DNA of 40,322 nucleotides, taken from positions 1-40,322 of the IMG/VR virus record IMGVR_UViG_3300023184_000260. The stretch is one strand, 5' to 3'. A program made the translations under genes and the position numbers. The notes beneath the pieces were generated by a model, which was given only the letters and a program-made list of their open reading frames with translations, had not been told where the DNA came from and did not search any database. The stretch is from a virus. This document shows, piece after piece, positions 15,399 to 23,254 of this stretch; the first letter of the stretch is position 1, and each line of letters begins with the position of its first letter.

Positions 15399-16043
15399 TT
15401 AAGAGGAGGGCAATAAAGGAGAGTCTATATTTTTCCAACAAACCCAAAATCGCCGTAATCCATTTGTCGAGGTTTTCGTATTACTTATATCCCAATCATA
15501 ACAATGAAATTCACTATTAAGAATGGGGTCTTTCACAAGCTTAAATTGAAATCCATTTTTGCTCAAAACATACTCTACATATGATGGTGACGGACGAATA
15601 CCTTTTGTGTTAAATGCCTGATCCCAGCCATTTTCATTAACCGATACACAAAATCCTACATCATCAGAATCAGAAACTTCTGTTTCGAGTAATAGAATAT
15701 CACACTTTTGAGAAACATTTTCAATGTGACTTTCTATTCTTTCTAAGTGATATAATAAACCCCAATGAATAATGATATCGTATTTCTCTTTAATAATATC
15801 ATTATCGCAGTCAAGCAATAGAGTTTTAATGTGCGGGTATTTTTGTCTTACATTCTCCAAATGTTCTTCTCTGGCATCAGCACTTGTAACAATAGAACCT
15901 AACTCATAAAACATATTCCCGATATCGGCATAACCACAACCTAATTCCAAAATTGTTTTTGATTTGAAATACTCGGGTGAGATATATTTTTTCACCCCAT
16001 CCATCCTTGAAATTCTCCAACTTACGTAGTGGCCGTCAAACAT
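15399..16043 (-). CDS. Class I SAM-dependent methyltransferase
   Basis: 214 residues. Motif I is ILELGCGYADIG (about 31-42), followed by VTSADAREEHLENV (binding of the SAM ribose by D) and YDIIIHWGLLYHLE. This is the Rossmann-fold methyltransferase pattern; no DNA-methylase DPPY or NPPY motif is seen, so a small molecule, sugar or protein substrate is likelier than DNA. By eye it is more AT-rich than its neighbours, which suggests recent transfer. It lies after the cupin-like gene; the two may serve a sugar or surface modification, an inference. Confidence 0.82.
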   Translation of the reverse strand: MFDGHYVSWRISRMDGVKKYISPEYFKSKTILELGCGYADIGNMFYELGSIVTSADAREEHLENVRQKYPHIKTLLLDCDNDIIKEKYDIIIHWGLLYHLERIESHIENVSQKCDILLLETEVSDSDDVGFCVSVNENGWDQAFNTKGIRPSPSYVEYVLSKNGFQFKLVKDPILNSEFHCYDWDISNTKTSTNGLRRFWVCWKNIDSPLLPSS

Positions 16044-16065
16044 TATATATACCAGATTTGAGGGC

Positions 16066-16146
16066 TTAGTCGTCTTTGATAATAACCAATAGCGTGAAGA
16101 ATACTATGTAGCCGAATCCGCAAAGAAGCCAGATAGCGTTACTCAT
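16066..16146 (-). CDS. 26-residue single-span membrane peptide
   Basis: Starts MSNAIWLLCGF and ends VIIKDD. The ATG overlaps the cupin gene stop as ATGA, and nearly the whole peptide is one membrane span. Supported by coupling and composition only; function unknown. Confidence 0.5.
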   Translation of the reverse strand: MSNAIWLLCGFGYIVFFTLLVIIKDD

Positions 16147-16568
16147 CCGTGTACTTTTTCGAGCCAGTTGAAACTAGGGAAGGAGTCGTAGGGTCTGCGA
16201 AACTCATCAGTCCCATTAAACTCCTCTGATACGCAGTTGAGAACTTTTGCTGGTTGCCCCCACAAGGCAGTAAATCCGTGCCATAGGTTAGGAGGGATGG
16301 TTAGCACTTGGGGCTTGCTTGCCGTCATAAAGAACTTCCAACTCATATCCCTTTGCTCGTCGTAAATCCCCACCAGCATCGTTCCCTCTATGACGCAGAA
16401 TCGATCAATCTGAGCCTTGTGCAAGTGCCAAGCCTTTACTATGCCCGAAGCACAGCCAGTAATGTAAACTTGCTTTATCTGACCATTATAGGAGTGCCTA
16501 ACGATTTCGTGTAGTATGCCTCTTCCGTCTACGAAAGTGGGTTTGTCCTCTATAAAAGGCTCATTCAC
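16143..16568 (-). CDS. RmlC-like cupin (dTDP-sugar 3,5-epimerase family)
   Basis: 141 residues, a single cupin domain. It contains DGRGILHEIVRHS, KQVYITGCASGIVKAWHLHKAQIDRFCVIEG, VGIYDEQ and IPPNLWHGFTAL, matching dTDP-4-dehydrorhamnose 3,5-epimerases and relatives. Candidate active-site His residues are in WHLHK (about 48 and 50). The rest of the rhamnose pathway (RmlA, B, D) is not visible, so it may act on a host-made nucleotide sugar or have diverged. A neighbouring methyltransferase is downstream. Confidence 0.85.
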   Translation of the reverse strand: MNEPFIEDKPTFVDGRGILHEIVRHSYNGQIKQVYITGCASGIVKAWHLHKAQIDRFCVIEGTMLVGIYDEQRDMSWKFFMTASKPQVLTIPPNLWHGFTALWGQPAKVLNCVSEEFNGTDEFRRPYDSFPSFNWLEKVHG

Positions 16569-16873
16569 TTGCTTTTTGCCATCTCAGTAAGGATGTTTTC
16601 TAATGCCCACACCGCTTTGTCGTAAGCCGTCATATTTTTGTTGGCGTGCTGGATTAGAACTTCCGTTGAGGTCTCGTCGATGTCCACGTCCACTCGTACC
16701 ATTGCTACTTTTTGTGATCTACCAAAATGTACGTAGCCCCCACCTTTCTTAGCAGGGATTTGCTCGCTCCCGCCTCTGGCAGAACGAAGTGTTTTGACTT
16801 TTTGGCCTTTGCCTTTGCAACAATCTTTTGATTTCTCTCCAGTACAGATTTTCTTGTTTTTTTCATTATTCAT
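16565..16873 (-). CDS. Unknown lysine-rich protein
   Basis: 102 residues from the ATG at 16873, which overlaps the upstream stop (ATGA). The N-terminal 45 residues are Lys- and Cys-rich (KKICTGEKSKDCCKGKGQK). The C-terminal half has VAMVRVDVDIDETSTEVLIQH and a final helix. Function unknown. Confidence 0.65.
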   Translation of the reverse strand: MNNEKNKKICTGEKSKDCCKGKGQKVKTLRSARGGSEQIPAKKGGGYVHFGRSQKVAMVRVDVDIDETSTEVLIQHANKNMTAYDKAVWALENILTEMAKSK

Positions 16874-17085
16874 AGTTTTTTCTTTAGGTCGATGAAGACT
16901 GGAGTGCCTTCGCCTACCCAAGCTCCGAGTTGATTAAAGTAGAAGTAATCCATCGCCTCTAATCCAGTCATTCCACTCTTCTTGAGTTTTTCGATGATCT
17001 TCCATTTATCGTAAGCAACAACCTCGTCCATATTCGCCCTCTCGCACCAACCGATAATGCAGTCATTGAACCCATCCATTTTCAT
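16870..17085 (-). CDS. Conserved phage protein of unknown function
   Basis: 71 residues from the ATG at 17085, chosen for the AGAGGA site 8 bases upstream; an upstream start at 17199 would overlap the previous gene fully. The pattern DCIIGWCERANMDEVVAYDKWKII...GMTGLEAMDYFYFNQLGAWVGEGTPVFI is a widespread small phage protein family whose function is not known to me. Confidence 0.75.
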   Translation of the reverse strand: MKMDGFNDCIIGWCERANMDEVVAYDKWKIIEKLKKSGMTGLEAMDYFYFNQLGAWVGEGTPVFIDLKKKL

Positions 17086-17296
17086 CGCTTCCGTCCTCTT
17101 GGGGCTGAGGGTCTGGATATCCGTATCGATTGATTCTTTTTGCTGAGGCGATGGCTTTTTCCTCGATAAAACTGATTTCGATTTCTTTTCCTTCTTCATC
17201 CTTCGCTCTTAGTACTCGTTGCTTTCCGTCTTGGCAAGCGATTTCCGCACAGATTCTTTTGCCGTTGTCGCTGAACCAGACTATCGTTTTCGCCAT
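17063..17296 (-). CDS. Unknown small protein
   Basis: 77 residues, beta-rich start (KTIVWFSDNGKRICAEIACQDGKQRVLRAKD), acidic tail. Overlaps the next gene by 23 bases. No family recognised. Confidence 0.65.
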   Translation of the reverse strand: MAKTIVWFSDNGKRICAEIACQDGKQRVLRAKDEEGKEIEISFIEEKAIASAKRINRYGYPDPQPQEDGSDENGWVQ

Positions 17297-17297
17297 T

Positions 17298-17576
17298 CTA
17301 TTCTAACCCCATCGTTTCGCAGAGTTCTTCCGTGATGAAAGAAAATCCCACCGCTAGGATTATTGACCGCATAGGTTCTGCAATAGTTTCTTGTATGATA
17401 GATTTCTTAACTTCCCAAATTTTCTTGTTCCTCTTTGGATTAGCCTCTGACCCATTCTTAATCCCAAGGAGCCATATCGAGCCATTCTTAACGTGTTCTC
17501 CGCAGTCCTCGCATAGCTCGCTATTCTTGGCAAAGGGTTCTTTCTGACACACCGAGCACAGAAGGTCTTTATTCAC
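17298..17576 (-). CDS. Small zinc-finger-like protein
   Basis: 92 residues from a GTG start overlapping the HNH gene by 8 bases. CSVCQKEP...CEDCGEH (about 7-26) gives a four-Cys zinc site. The C-terminal helix (IILAVGFSFITEELCETM) is unassigned. Confidence 0.6.
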   Translation of the reverse strand: MNKDLLCSVCQKEPFAKNSELCEDCGEHVKNGSIWLLGIKNGSEANPKRNKKIWEVKKSIIQETIAEPMRSIILAVGFSFITEELCETMGLE

Positions 17577-17853
17577 GTCCTAGTTCCTCTGCCAATAACC
17601 ACGCTGGCTTGGGCATCAAACCGCATTCTACTGCCCACCTACGCTCTTTGTGTGCCTTATCGTGACACTTGCGACAAAGTCCTATCCAATTCTTCACGTC
17701 ATTCAATAGTTTGCCAACCCTGCCTAGTTTATGATGTATGTCCGTAGCAGGAAACCCACACCACCAGCATTTAGGGTTTTTGAGTAAGTACTCTTTACGT
17801 AGTTTAGTGTAGGTCTTGTTATCCTTAGCCCTTTTAGCCGTTGCGAACCTCAT
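17569..17853 (-). CDS. HNH endonuclease
   Basis: 94 residues from the ATG at 17853, which overlaps the upstream stop (ATGA); an earlier in-frame ATG at 17892 is less likely. Zinc ligands are C29, C32, C60 and C63 (CWWCG, LCRKCHDKAH), and the HNH core is ATDIHHKLGRVG with H40 and H41, then N-containing LNDVKNWIGLC. Phage HNH proteins cut DNA at nicks or assist terminases, but the terminase pair is 7 kb away, so this could equally serve recombination or be a free-standing nuclease. Confidence 0.85.
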   Translation of the reverse strand: MRFATAKRAKDNKTYTKLRKEYLLKNPKCWWCGFPATDIHHKLGRVGKLLNDVKNWIGLCRKCHDKAHKERRWAVECGLMPKPAWLLAEELGRE

Positions 17854-18083
17854 TTCATCTCTCGCTTTCTCTTCCGCAAGTAGTCTATCCATTCCTCGGA
17901 TGCTTTCTTGGCCTCGTCAAATTTCTTGAACGAATAGACTAATGGTGGAGGAATCCCACCCATTGAATATCGATCTCCTAGTGGCTCGTCTGAGTTGTCG
18001 GTTCGTATGTAAAGCTCCCAATTCCCATCTCCATCTGGACAAGGGTATACATCAATATCGCTTAGGAACTTTAAGCTATTCAT
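17850..18083 (-). CDS. Unknown small protein
   Basis: 77 residues, with CPDGDGNWELYIRTDN early and a basic helical C-terminus (KKFDEAKKASEEWIDYLRKRKREMK). Coupled to the HNH gene (ATGA). Function unknown. Confidence 0.65.
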   Translation of the reverse strand: MNSLKFLSDIDVYPCPDGDGNWELYIRTDNSDEPLGDRYSMGGIPPPLVYSFKKFDEAKKASEEWIDYLRKRKREMK

Positions 18084-18698
18084 TTATAGTGACTTGTAAA
18101 TCTCGACTATTGGCTCGAGGTCTTTCTTTATCAATACCTTCCTTTCGTTACTCCAGTTCTCGATGGGGTTTTTCCTGACCTCCTGTTTGAGCCAACGCAA
18201 GCCTTCCTGTGTCCAACTCACTAGATTGAAGCTTTTACTATACGTATCCTCCTCGGAATACTCAGCGAGACTTTTCCTCATATTTACTCGCAGTTCCGAT
18301 ACAGTCCACTCCTGCTCCAATGCTTTTGTTAGCCATACCTTCTGATCTTCTGGAGACAAGGGGCATACTTCCCGATGGTGACTCCAAGAGAGTCCATACA
18401 CTCGATTAGCCGATGGTATTTTGCCCGATACGAAGTTGCAAGCCTTCAAGTAGTCTTGACGATGATTAGTGATTGTCTCAGCTTGAGAATACTTTTGTCC
18501 GTAGTTATGCTCACCGAACACTAACCAATCGCCAATCCACCAGTTTAGAGAGGACTCCATTCCAGTTAAAAGCTTTCCAGCCTCTAGCCATTGTTCGATG
18601 GTATGCTCTCCTTCGATGATTAGTTCGAGGGGATTGAACTTGAATCCGTTGAGTTGTAGCTGTGTACTCGTAGCACAAACTATATTATTTTTTTTCAT
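18084..18698 (-). CDS. LmbU-like regulatory/DNA-binding protein, putative
   Basis: 204 residues. The core SSLNWWIGDWLVFGEHNYGQKYSQAETIT, then VYGLSWSHHREVCPLSPEDQKVWLTKALEQEWTVSELRVNMRKSL, resembles proteins found in phages and actinobacteria, some called LmbU-type transcription regulators. The WTVSELR segment is a likely recognition helix. Assignment is from pattern memory and moderate. It overlaps the preceding HTH gene by 14 bases. Confidence 0.62.
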   Translation of the reverse strand: MKKNNIVCATSTQLQLNGFKFNPLELIIEGEHTIEQWLEAGKLLTGMESSLNWWIGDWLVFGEHNYGQKYSQAETITNHRQDYLKACNFVSGKIPSANRVYGLSWSHHREVCPLSPEDQKVWLTKALEQEWTVSELRVNMRKSLAEYSEEDTYSKSFNLVSWTQEGLRWLKQEVRKNPIENWSNERKVLIKKDLEPIVEIYKSL

Positions 18699-19224
18699 CT
18701 TTTATTTTCCTATGGTTAGCGAGTCTATATGATTCCCTAGATAACTGACTCTTCATCAATCTAGGGGGTGGCAGATCAAGTTTTTCGCAAAGCTGAACAA
18801 GTTGCTTGTCCAAAGCCTGCTTAGAGATTCCGTACTTTTTAGCTAAGTCTGTTAGAGTAATCCCTTGACGTAGTCGTAAGCCAGTCGCACAAGCGTACAA
18901 ATCTGCCGTTTTCCTAGGATTGGATGAGTCCACAATGTTCCCCAAAACTTGTGATATTGCTTCCCAAACTCGTTCGGATAAGGAACTTTCAACATATTGG
19001 GTAAGGGCTTTTTCCACGGAGGTATGATTAGTGGATTGCGATATTGCTGACAAGTAAATCTTTTCGACAACCATTCTGAATCCCACCAATGTCGTCGGTA
19101 GTTCGTCATTGAAAGCATAAATCCTTTCCCTAATGAGGTCTTCGATTGTGTCGATCTTTTCGCTGGGGTCATCTCTATACGACGCACTTGGCAGTAAACT
19201 AGGGTCAATGCCCTTTTCGTCCAT
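18685..19224 (-). CDS. Helix-turn-helix protein
   Basis: 179 residues. The C-terminal quarter has a clear HTH (GITLTDLAKKYGISKQALDKQLVQLCEKL, about 125-155), like sigma-factor region 4 or resolvase-type HTH. The N-terminal part is helical and unassigned. Likely a replication or transcription accessory, since it follows the initiator-like gene. Confidence 0.72.
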   Translation of the reverse strand: MDEKGIDPSLLPSASYRDDPSEKIDTIEDLIRERIYAFNDELPTTLVGFRMVVEKIYLSAISQSTNHTSVEKALTQYVESSLSERVWEAISQVLGNIVDSSNPRKTADLYACATGLRLRQGITLTDLAKKYGISKQALDKQLVQLCEKLDLPPPRLMKSQLSRESYRLANHRKIKDEKK

Positions 19225-19239
19225 CTGATTAGTCTTAGA

Positions 19240-19962
19240 CTAAGCATTGTTCCTGTCCACATATATCTTAGATACCCTATCCGTTAGCTCTTTGTCTTTA
19301 ATAGCCTCAAGGCACTTCATAATTGTCTCCTTGCTGTATGTTGCCAAGGCTACGGTCAAGACTGCCGTAGACTCCCTCCTAGCGTGATTTAACACCATTG
19401 TAGCGTCACGTACCGAGTCCTCGAACTCTACTGGAGGTGAGTAGCAGGAGTTGATTTCACTTGGCTTTGTCGGTTCTTGTGACTTAGCGAACCATTGCCG
19501 TAGGGTTTCTCTCCAGTCGATTTCCCTTCCAGCTTTATTATGCCAGTCCATTTTATTGTAGTAGTCGTAGAACCTACGGCACAGAGATTGCGGAGCTTTG
19601 ATCTTAGTTCCATAGTCTATAATCTTGTTTAGGGTTGTATTTGTTCCTCGTTTGTCTTCTTTCTCACGTATCATCCGTCTGCAATAGATGGTTCCTTCCT
19701 CAGTCCTTGAGAATATGCTGTGCCATTCTAGTTCCTCGATACACTTCCTAACCTTGCATTCGTCTGAATGTACGAGCTTGGCAAGAGCGGAAATGGATAG
19801 TCTTTCTCCATTCCAGCCTACTAGAACTCCGTACTTATCTACGTTCCGCATAAGGCCGAGCATCTCGAACCAAAGCCCCCGAGCTTCTAGGCTAAGTTGC
19901 TTGATTCCAGAGTCGCCCCGCCAAGCTTGCCAATCCCAATAGAATCCTCCCTCAAGGGACAT
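19240..19962 (-). CDS. Replication initiator-like protein
   Basis: 240 residues. The N-terminal 90 residues (YWDWQAWRGDSGIKQLSLEARGLWFEMLGLM...SISALAKLVHSDECKVRKCIEELE) are a winged-helix pattern like phage replisome organiser/DUF1376-type proteins. The C-terminus is helical and may contact a helicase. It follows the ERF and exonuclease genes, as in many phage replication modules. No helicase or polymerase is visible here, so host enzymes are probably recruited. Confidence 0.7.
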   Translation of the reverse strand: MSLEGGFYWDWQAWRGDSGIKQLSLEARGLWFEMLGLMRNVDKYGVLVGWNGERLSISALAKLVHSDECKVRKCIEELEWHSIFSRTEEGTIYCRRMIREKEDKRGTNTTLNKIIDYGTKIKAPQSLCRRFYDYYNKMDWHNKAGREIDWRETLRQWFAKSQEPTKPSEINSCYSPPVEFEDSVRDATMVLNHARRESTAVLTVALATYSKETIMKCLEAIKDKELTDRVSKIYVDRNNA

Positions 19963-20743
19963 TCGTGTTGCCTTCGGTGTGAGGCCAATACTTATTGCTC
20001 CATTGCCAGTAGGCTACGAGTCCTAGGAAAGCTAGTTTTGCTCTCTTGGTTTCCTCATTACTCCACCGATGAAGCTCGATAGCTAAGTCCTCCGTACTTG
20101 AGAACATAATGTTTGCGGTAGGTATGTCTTCGCCCAAGGCAATTAAATAAGCTGAAAGCTGTACGCAGTAGCTAGGCCAAGGAACCATCTTGCCATCCTT
20201 CGGCACGCACGTCTTAAGGTCTAGGAGAACTCTCTCGCCAGTCTTCGTGCCGTCTTTCATTCTAGCTAGTGTATCGAACCTTCCTGCGAATCCGTACTCC
20301 TTAGATATAACAACGCTTTCTTTCTTCTCTATCGATAGAATGTTTTGTTCTTTCCAATCAAGTAGCATCTTGCATCTCTTTTGGTCTAGTTCGTTTTCCT
20401 CTTCGATCTTGAGTTTAATCTCGTCGAGGTTTTCGAATAGATTATGAATGTGAGTACCTTTTTCCATTGCCTTAGATGAATGTTCGTTAGCACCTTCATC
20501 TGCCCGATCAATAAACTGCTCGTCAGTCTCTCCACGAATCCGAGGAGTCGTTAGTAATGATAGTGCGAATTGCTCCCGCTTGTAACGTTCTAATCCGTAG
20601 TTTTTAGCAATGGATATAATGGTTGTGACGCTAGGAAAAGCCCTACAAGGTCTAGCCATCCGTAACCCACCTTGTACTGCCATACCATACTGGTCATAAT
20701 AATGTCCGAACGATTCTTGTTTTGACGCTGGAATAATACTCAT
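19952..20743 (-). CDS. PD-(D/E)XK exonuclease (RecB/Cas4-like)
   Basis: 263 residues. Nuclease core: H100 in GTHIHNLFE, D157 in GFAGRFDTLARM, D175 and K177 in LLDLKT, then Q195 and Y199 in CVQLSAYLIAL. This matches the RecB-family nuclease fold. It follows the ERF gene, so the pair probably does lambda Red-like recombination: the nuclease resects ends and ERF anneals. GGAAAG precedes the ATG. Confidence 0.88.
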   Translation of the reverse strand: MSIIPASKQESFGHYYDQYGMAVQGGLRMARPCRAFPSVTTIISIAKNYGLERYKREQFALSLLTTPRIRGETDEQFIDRADEGANEHSSKAMEKGTHIHNLFENLDEIKLKIEEENELDQKRCKMLLDWKEQNILSIEKKESVVISKEYGFAGRFDTLARMKDGTKTGERVLLDLKTCVPKDGKMVPWPSYCVQLSAYLIALGEDIPTANIMFSSTEDLAIELHRWSNEETKRAKLAFLGLVAYWQWSNKYWPHTEGNTNVP

Positions 20744-20763
20744 ATTTTTCTTTCCGCAGAGCA

Positions 20764-20780
20764 GGAGGGGTAGAACCTCC
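20764..20780 (-). other. T-arm-like hairpin between ERF and exonuclease genes
   Basis: On the minus strand GGAGG, loop TTCTACC, CCTCC: a 5-bp stem with a 7-base loop in the geometry of a tRNA T-arm. It lies in the 48-base gap. No full cloverleaf surrounds it. A second copy with loop TTCGACC is at 22007-22023. Confidence 0.6.
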
Positions 20781-20791
20781 AGCCCCGCTAA

Positions 20792-21505
20792 TTATGCTAG
20801 TTCTTGTGCCTTATCTTCGGCGAGTCCAAGCTCAATCTGAGCTTTATCTAACTCTGTCCGAAGTGCTATATCAATAGCATTCAGTTTTCCCTTGAAGGGT
20901 TGTGGTTGCCATTCCTTAATCCACCATCTAAGCGAGTTAGAGGTCAAGCTACCGAGCGATTTCCCCTTGGATTTTCCAAAGTGAATTATCGCTTGTTTCC
21001 AGTCTGCGGGAACTGCTCTTGGCTCCTCCGTAGGCAATGTAGAGAAGTAAGCCTCCTTCGGCTCGCTCCTATCCATTTGCTTAATCTGCTGAGTCGACTG
21101 TGCTGTCCTACCCATTGCTGACTCCCCATCATCGTCCTCTGAGACGATTCCGAGCATCGCACTTAGGGCATACCTACGAGCGTACGTCACAGCACTTCCC
21201 ATACTCTGCGGGTCTGCCTTTACTGCCGTGATGGGATAGTAGCCACGAATCCATTGCCCCGAAACGTGGTGAAGGGTTGTGACTAATACCATCTGGTTTA
21301 GCTCGATAGAGGTGCTTTGAGTAACCACTAAGTCGTTACTAATGAGTGCCTCCCTGCTCGCCTCCGTGATAGCCGATAGGTCGGCGTACCTCGAGTGAAA
21401 GAAGGGATTCTCTGAATCCTTCCTAGCCACTTTGATTTGTCCGCTGGCTTTCGTTAGTGCCGTCACTAGCTCTGCCGTTTTTTCAGATTGTAGTTCCATA
21501 TTCAT
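20792..21505 (-). CDS. ERF-family single-strand annealing protein
   Basis: 237 residues. The ERF domain is clear: NPFFHSRYADLSAITEASREAL and DPQSMGSAVTYARRYALSAMLGIVSEDDDG. The protein anneals complementary single strands during phage recombination. AAAGGAG precedes the ATG. The C-terminal part (after about 150) holds a KSLGSLTSNSLRWWIKEWQ segment, a small extra module seen in some ERF/exonuclease-linked proteins. Confidence 0.93.
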   Translation of the reverse strand: MNMELQSEKTAELVTALTKASGQIKVARKDSENPFFHSRYADLSAITEASREALISNDLVVTQSTSIELNQMVLVTTLHHVSGQWIRGYYPITAVKADPQSMGSAVTYARRYALSAMLGIVSEDDDGESAMGRTAQSTQQIKQMDRSEPKEAYFSTLPTEEPRAVPADWKQAIIHFGKSKGKSLGSLTSNSLRWWIKEWQPQPFKGKLNAIDIALRTELDKAQIELGLAEDKAQELA

Positions 21506-21513
21506 TTTCTCCT

Positions 21514-21825
21514 TTAGTTAAATGCAAGTTCTGGATGTTGCTCGCACTTGGTATTACCCGCATCGCTTTTCTCCGTCCTCCAGAAGAACGACACTAACTT
21601 ATAGGGTGCGGTTCCTCTTTTAGAAACGAATGCTTTATTGTTAAGGATGACTCCATCCTCGGGTTTGAATACTTGCGTACCAACTCCCTCGACTTCGAAC
21701 CGAATGTTCAGTCCTAGGTTTTTGCATCGCTCCACCTCATAGTCTCTAGCGTCTGCTAGTTTTCCGTTGAATAGTCTCTTCAACTTTTTGGTGAAGGTTT
21801 TCGTCTTGAACTCAAACTGCTTCAT
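21514..21825 (-). CDS. Unknown protein
   Basis: 103 residues, basic N-terminus (KTKTFTKKLKRLFNGKLADARD) then beta-like GTQVFKPEDGVILNNKAFVS. No family recognised. The AAGAAAGGAAC leader precedes it. Confidence 0.65.
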   Translation of the reverse strand: MKQFEFKTKTFTKKLKRLFNGKLADARDYEVERCKNLGLNIRFEVEGVGTQVFKPEDGVILNNKAFVSKRGTAPYKLVSFFWRTEKSDAGNTKCEQHPELAFN

Positions 21826-21961
21826 ACTTTAGTTCCTTTCTTTTTGCCCATCTAAGTTTTGCGTTGGCTAGGTTAGCGATGGTCTTCTTAGGACTCTTCG
21901 CCTTTCCTCCCTTTCGCCCAATCTCTGATAAGTAAGTTTTGACTGAGTTATTTAGTTTCAT
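21812..21961 (-). CDS. 49-residue basic GRKGGKAKS protein
   Basis: Starts MKLNNSVKTYLSEIGRKGGK and ends with a TGA inside the next gene, overlapping it by 14 bases. The IGRKGGKAKS core is common in very small basic phage and bacterial proteins with possible nucleic-acid binding. The leader is A-rich without a Shine-Dalgarno site. Confidence 0.6.
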   Translation of the reverse strand: MKLNNSVKTYLSEIGRKGGKAKSPKKTIANLANAKLRWAKRKELKYEAV

Positions 21962-22002
21962 ATTTTTATTTATGGATGACGGCTTGGCATAGTAAAGAAG
22001 TT

Positions 22003-22027
22003 TCTGGCAGGGGTCGAACCCGCCAGA
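22003..22027 (-). other. T-arm-like hairpin in 73-base gap
   Basis: Minus strand TCTGGC-GGGTTCGACCCCT-GCCAGA. The inner part, GCGGG, loop TTCGACC, CCTGC (22023-22007), is a perfect tRNA T-arm by geometry and loop sequence; TCTG and CAGA extend the stem. No complete tRNA is present. The TACTAT 18 bases downstream of TTCGAC could also make it part of a promoter. Confidence 0.6.
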
Positions 22028-22034
22028 GAATCCT

Positions 22035-23018
22035 TTAGGAGATAAGCATATCCTCCATTTTTACTCCCGAGAGTTTCGCCCCTAGGACGAAAGCCCTCTG
22101 CTTGACTTGGGAGCCTTGACCGAACCATATGCTACCGAGCCGATTCTCTTGTCCACCCCGAGGGTTGCGATGATGGTCGATATACTCGGTGATTGCGTTG
22201 TAGGTTCCCCAAGCTGTGCCACGCACACCTCGGATATCCGAACCCAAACCAGTTTCCACCAGTTCCTCTACCTTCTCGACGCTAGCCTTTAACTGTTCAC
22301 TCTCGTCTTCGAGGGTTTTGATAACACTTCGGTTCGATAGCGATTTCATTATGTACTGAGACGATTCGCTAGCCGAGAGGCTACGATTTGCGAGTGCCTT
22401 GAAGATGGGCTTAGTCTCGTCGATCATTGCACCAGTCATTCTCAGCATCGCTCCAGCGAGCTTGAGCTTTTCTTGTACGTTGCCAGTATGCTTAACCCGA
22501 ATTTTGTCAGTATTCGAGGCTAAGGCAACCTTCAACGTGTTTTGACATACCACTCGAATAGGCGTGAACATTCCAGTCACAGACGTGAACCCATCGTGTC
22601 CGTGATAAAGGAGTAGATGGGGTTGAACTTGGTCTTCACCAAGAACGGAGAAGTCGCTACCTTCTACCTTGGCAAGCATCCAAACTTTCTCGCCTTTACC
22701 CAATGCTCCCACGGTTTCAAAGATCGCACTCCTGTCCTTGATTGCTTCATCGAAGAAGCTGAATGCGTCTCGGTTTTGGAGTATCTGATACCCCTTGCCT
22801 ACTACACCGAGTACCTCCTTAGTATCCTTGCGAATTACCGCACGATGCGAGGGGATTTCGATTGAGGATGTTGTCTTAATTTCTAACTTCTCAACTTCCC
22901 AATCTAAGCCTCCCTGCTTCAATGCTTCCTCGCTTGTGAACCTATCCTTCATTCGTGTGCCCATTCCGTGCCAAGGCACTTCGTTGGCGTATGCGATACT
23001 ATTTATATTTGCTGGCAT
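22035..23018 (-). CDS. DUF932 (phage/plasmid TIGR03299-like) protein
   Basis: 327 residues. It matches this family throughout: MPWHGMGTRM-like start (NEVPWHGMGTRM), VVGKGYQILQNRDAFSFFDEAI, ETVGALGKGEKVWMLAKV, FTPIRVVCQNTLKVAL and a C-terminal GTAWGTYNAITEYIDHHR. Members are frequent in phages and plasmids; the function is not established, though they often lie near recombination genes, as here. Leader AACCAAAGAAAGGA upstream of the ATG. Confidence 0.85.
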   Translation of the reverse strand: MPANINSIAYANEVPWHGMGTRMKDRFTSEEALKQGGLDWEVEKLEIKTTSSIEIPSHRAVIRKDTKEVLGVVGKGYQILQNRDAFSFFDEAIKDRSAIFETVGALGKGEKVWMLAKVEGSDFSVLGEDQVQPHLLLYHGHDGFTSVTGMFTPIRVVCQNTLKVALASNTDKIRVKHTGNVQEKLKLAGAMLRMTGAMIDETKPIFKALANRSLSASESSQYIMKSLSNRSVIKTLEDESEQLKASVEKVEELVETGLGSDIRGVRGTAWGTYNAITEYIDHHRNPRGGQENRLGSIWFGQGSQVKQRAFVLGAKLSGVKMEDMLIS

Positions 23019-23038
23019 ATACTTATTCCTTTCTTTGG

Positions 23039-23254
23039 TTAGGGGCAGAAGGTCGAGTGAAGCTTTGTTAGGGCTAACTCAACCTTCGTCTTTAATTCGC
23101 TATCTGGTGCATTCATAATTGCGACTGCTATCGATGATTCGAATACTGCGTACGCACCCATCGCAGTTTCCGAGATACTTCGAGGTATAAGACTTTTTAT
23201 AAAGTTATCTGTATGCCTCTCAAGTTTTCCGTCTATTTCAGTTTGTGTAATCAT
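23039..23254 (-). CDS. Unknown 71-residue protein
   Basis: Start at 23254 overlaps the upstream stop (ATGA) and has GGAGGG six bases before it; a longer frame up to 23521 would sit on top of the preceding gene. Helical (HTDNFIKSLIPRSISETAMGAYAVFESSIAVAIM). Function unknown. Confidence 0.65.
   Translation of the reverse strand: MITQTEIDGKLERHTDNFIKSLIPRSISETAMGAYAVFESSIAVAIMNAPDSELKTKVELALTKLHSTFCP

Noticed and set aside
15259-15447. 62-residue minus-strand ORF between methyltransferase and small early gene
   Set aside because: It runs through promoter copy 1 and both flanking genes, and has no ribosome-binding site; the promoter explains the sequence.
22003-22027. Possible complete tRNA gene
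   Set aside because: Only a T-arm is present; no acceptor, D or anticodon arms pair in the flanking sequence.
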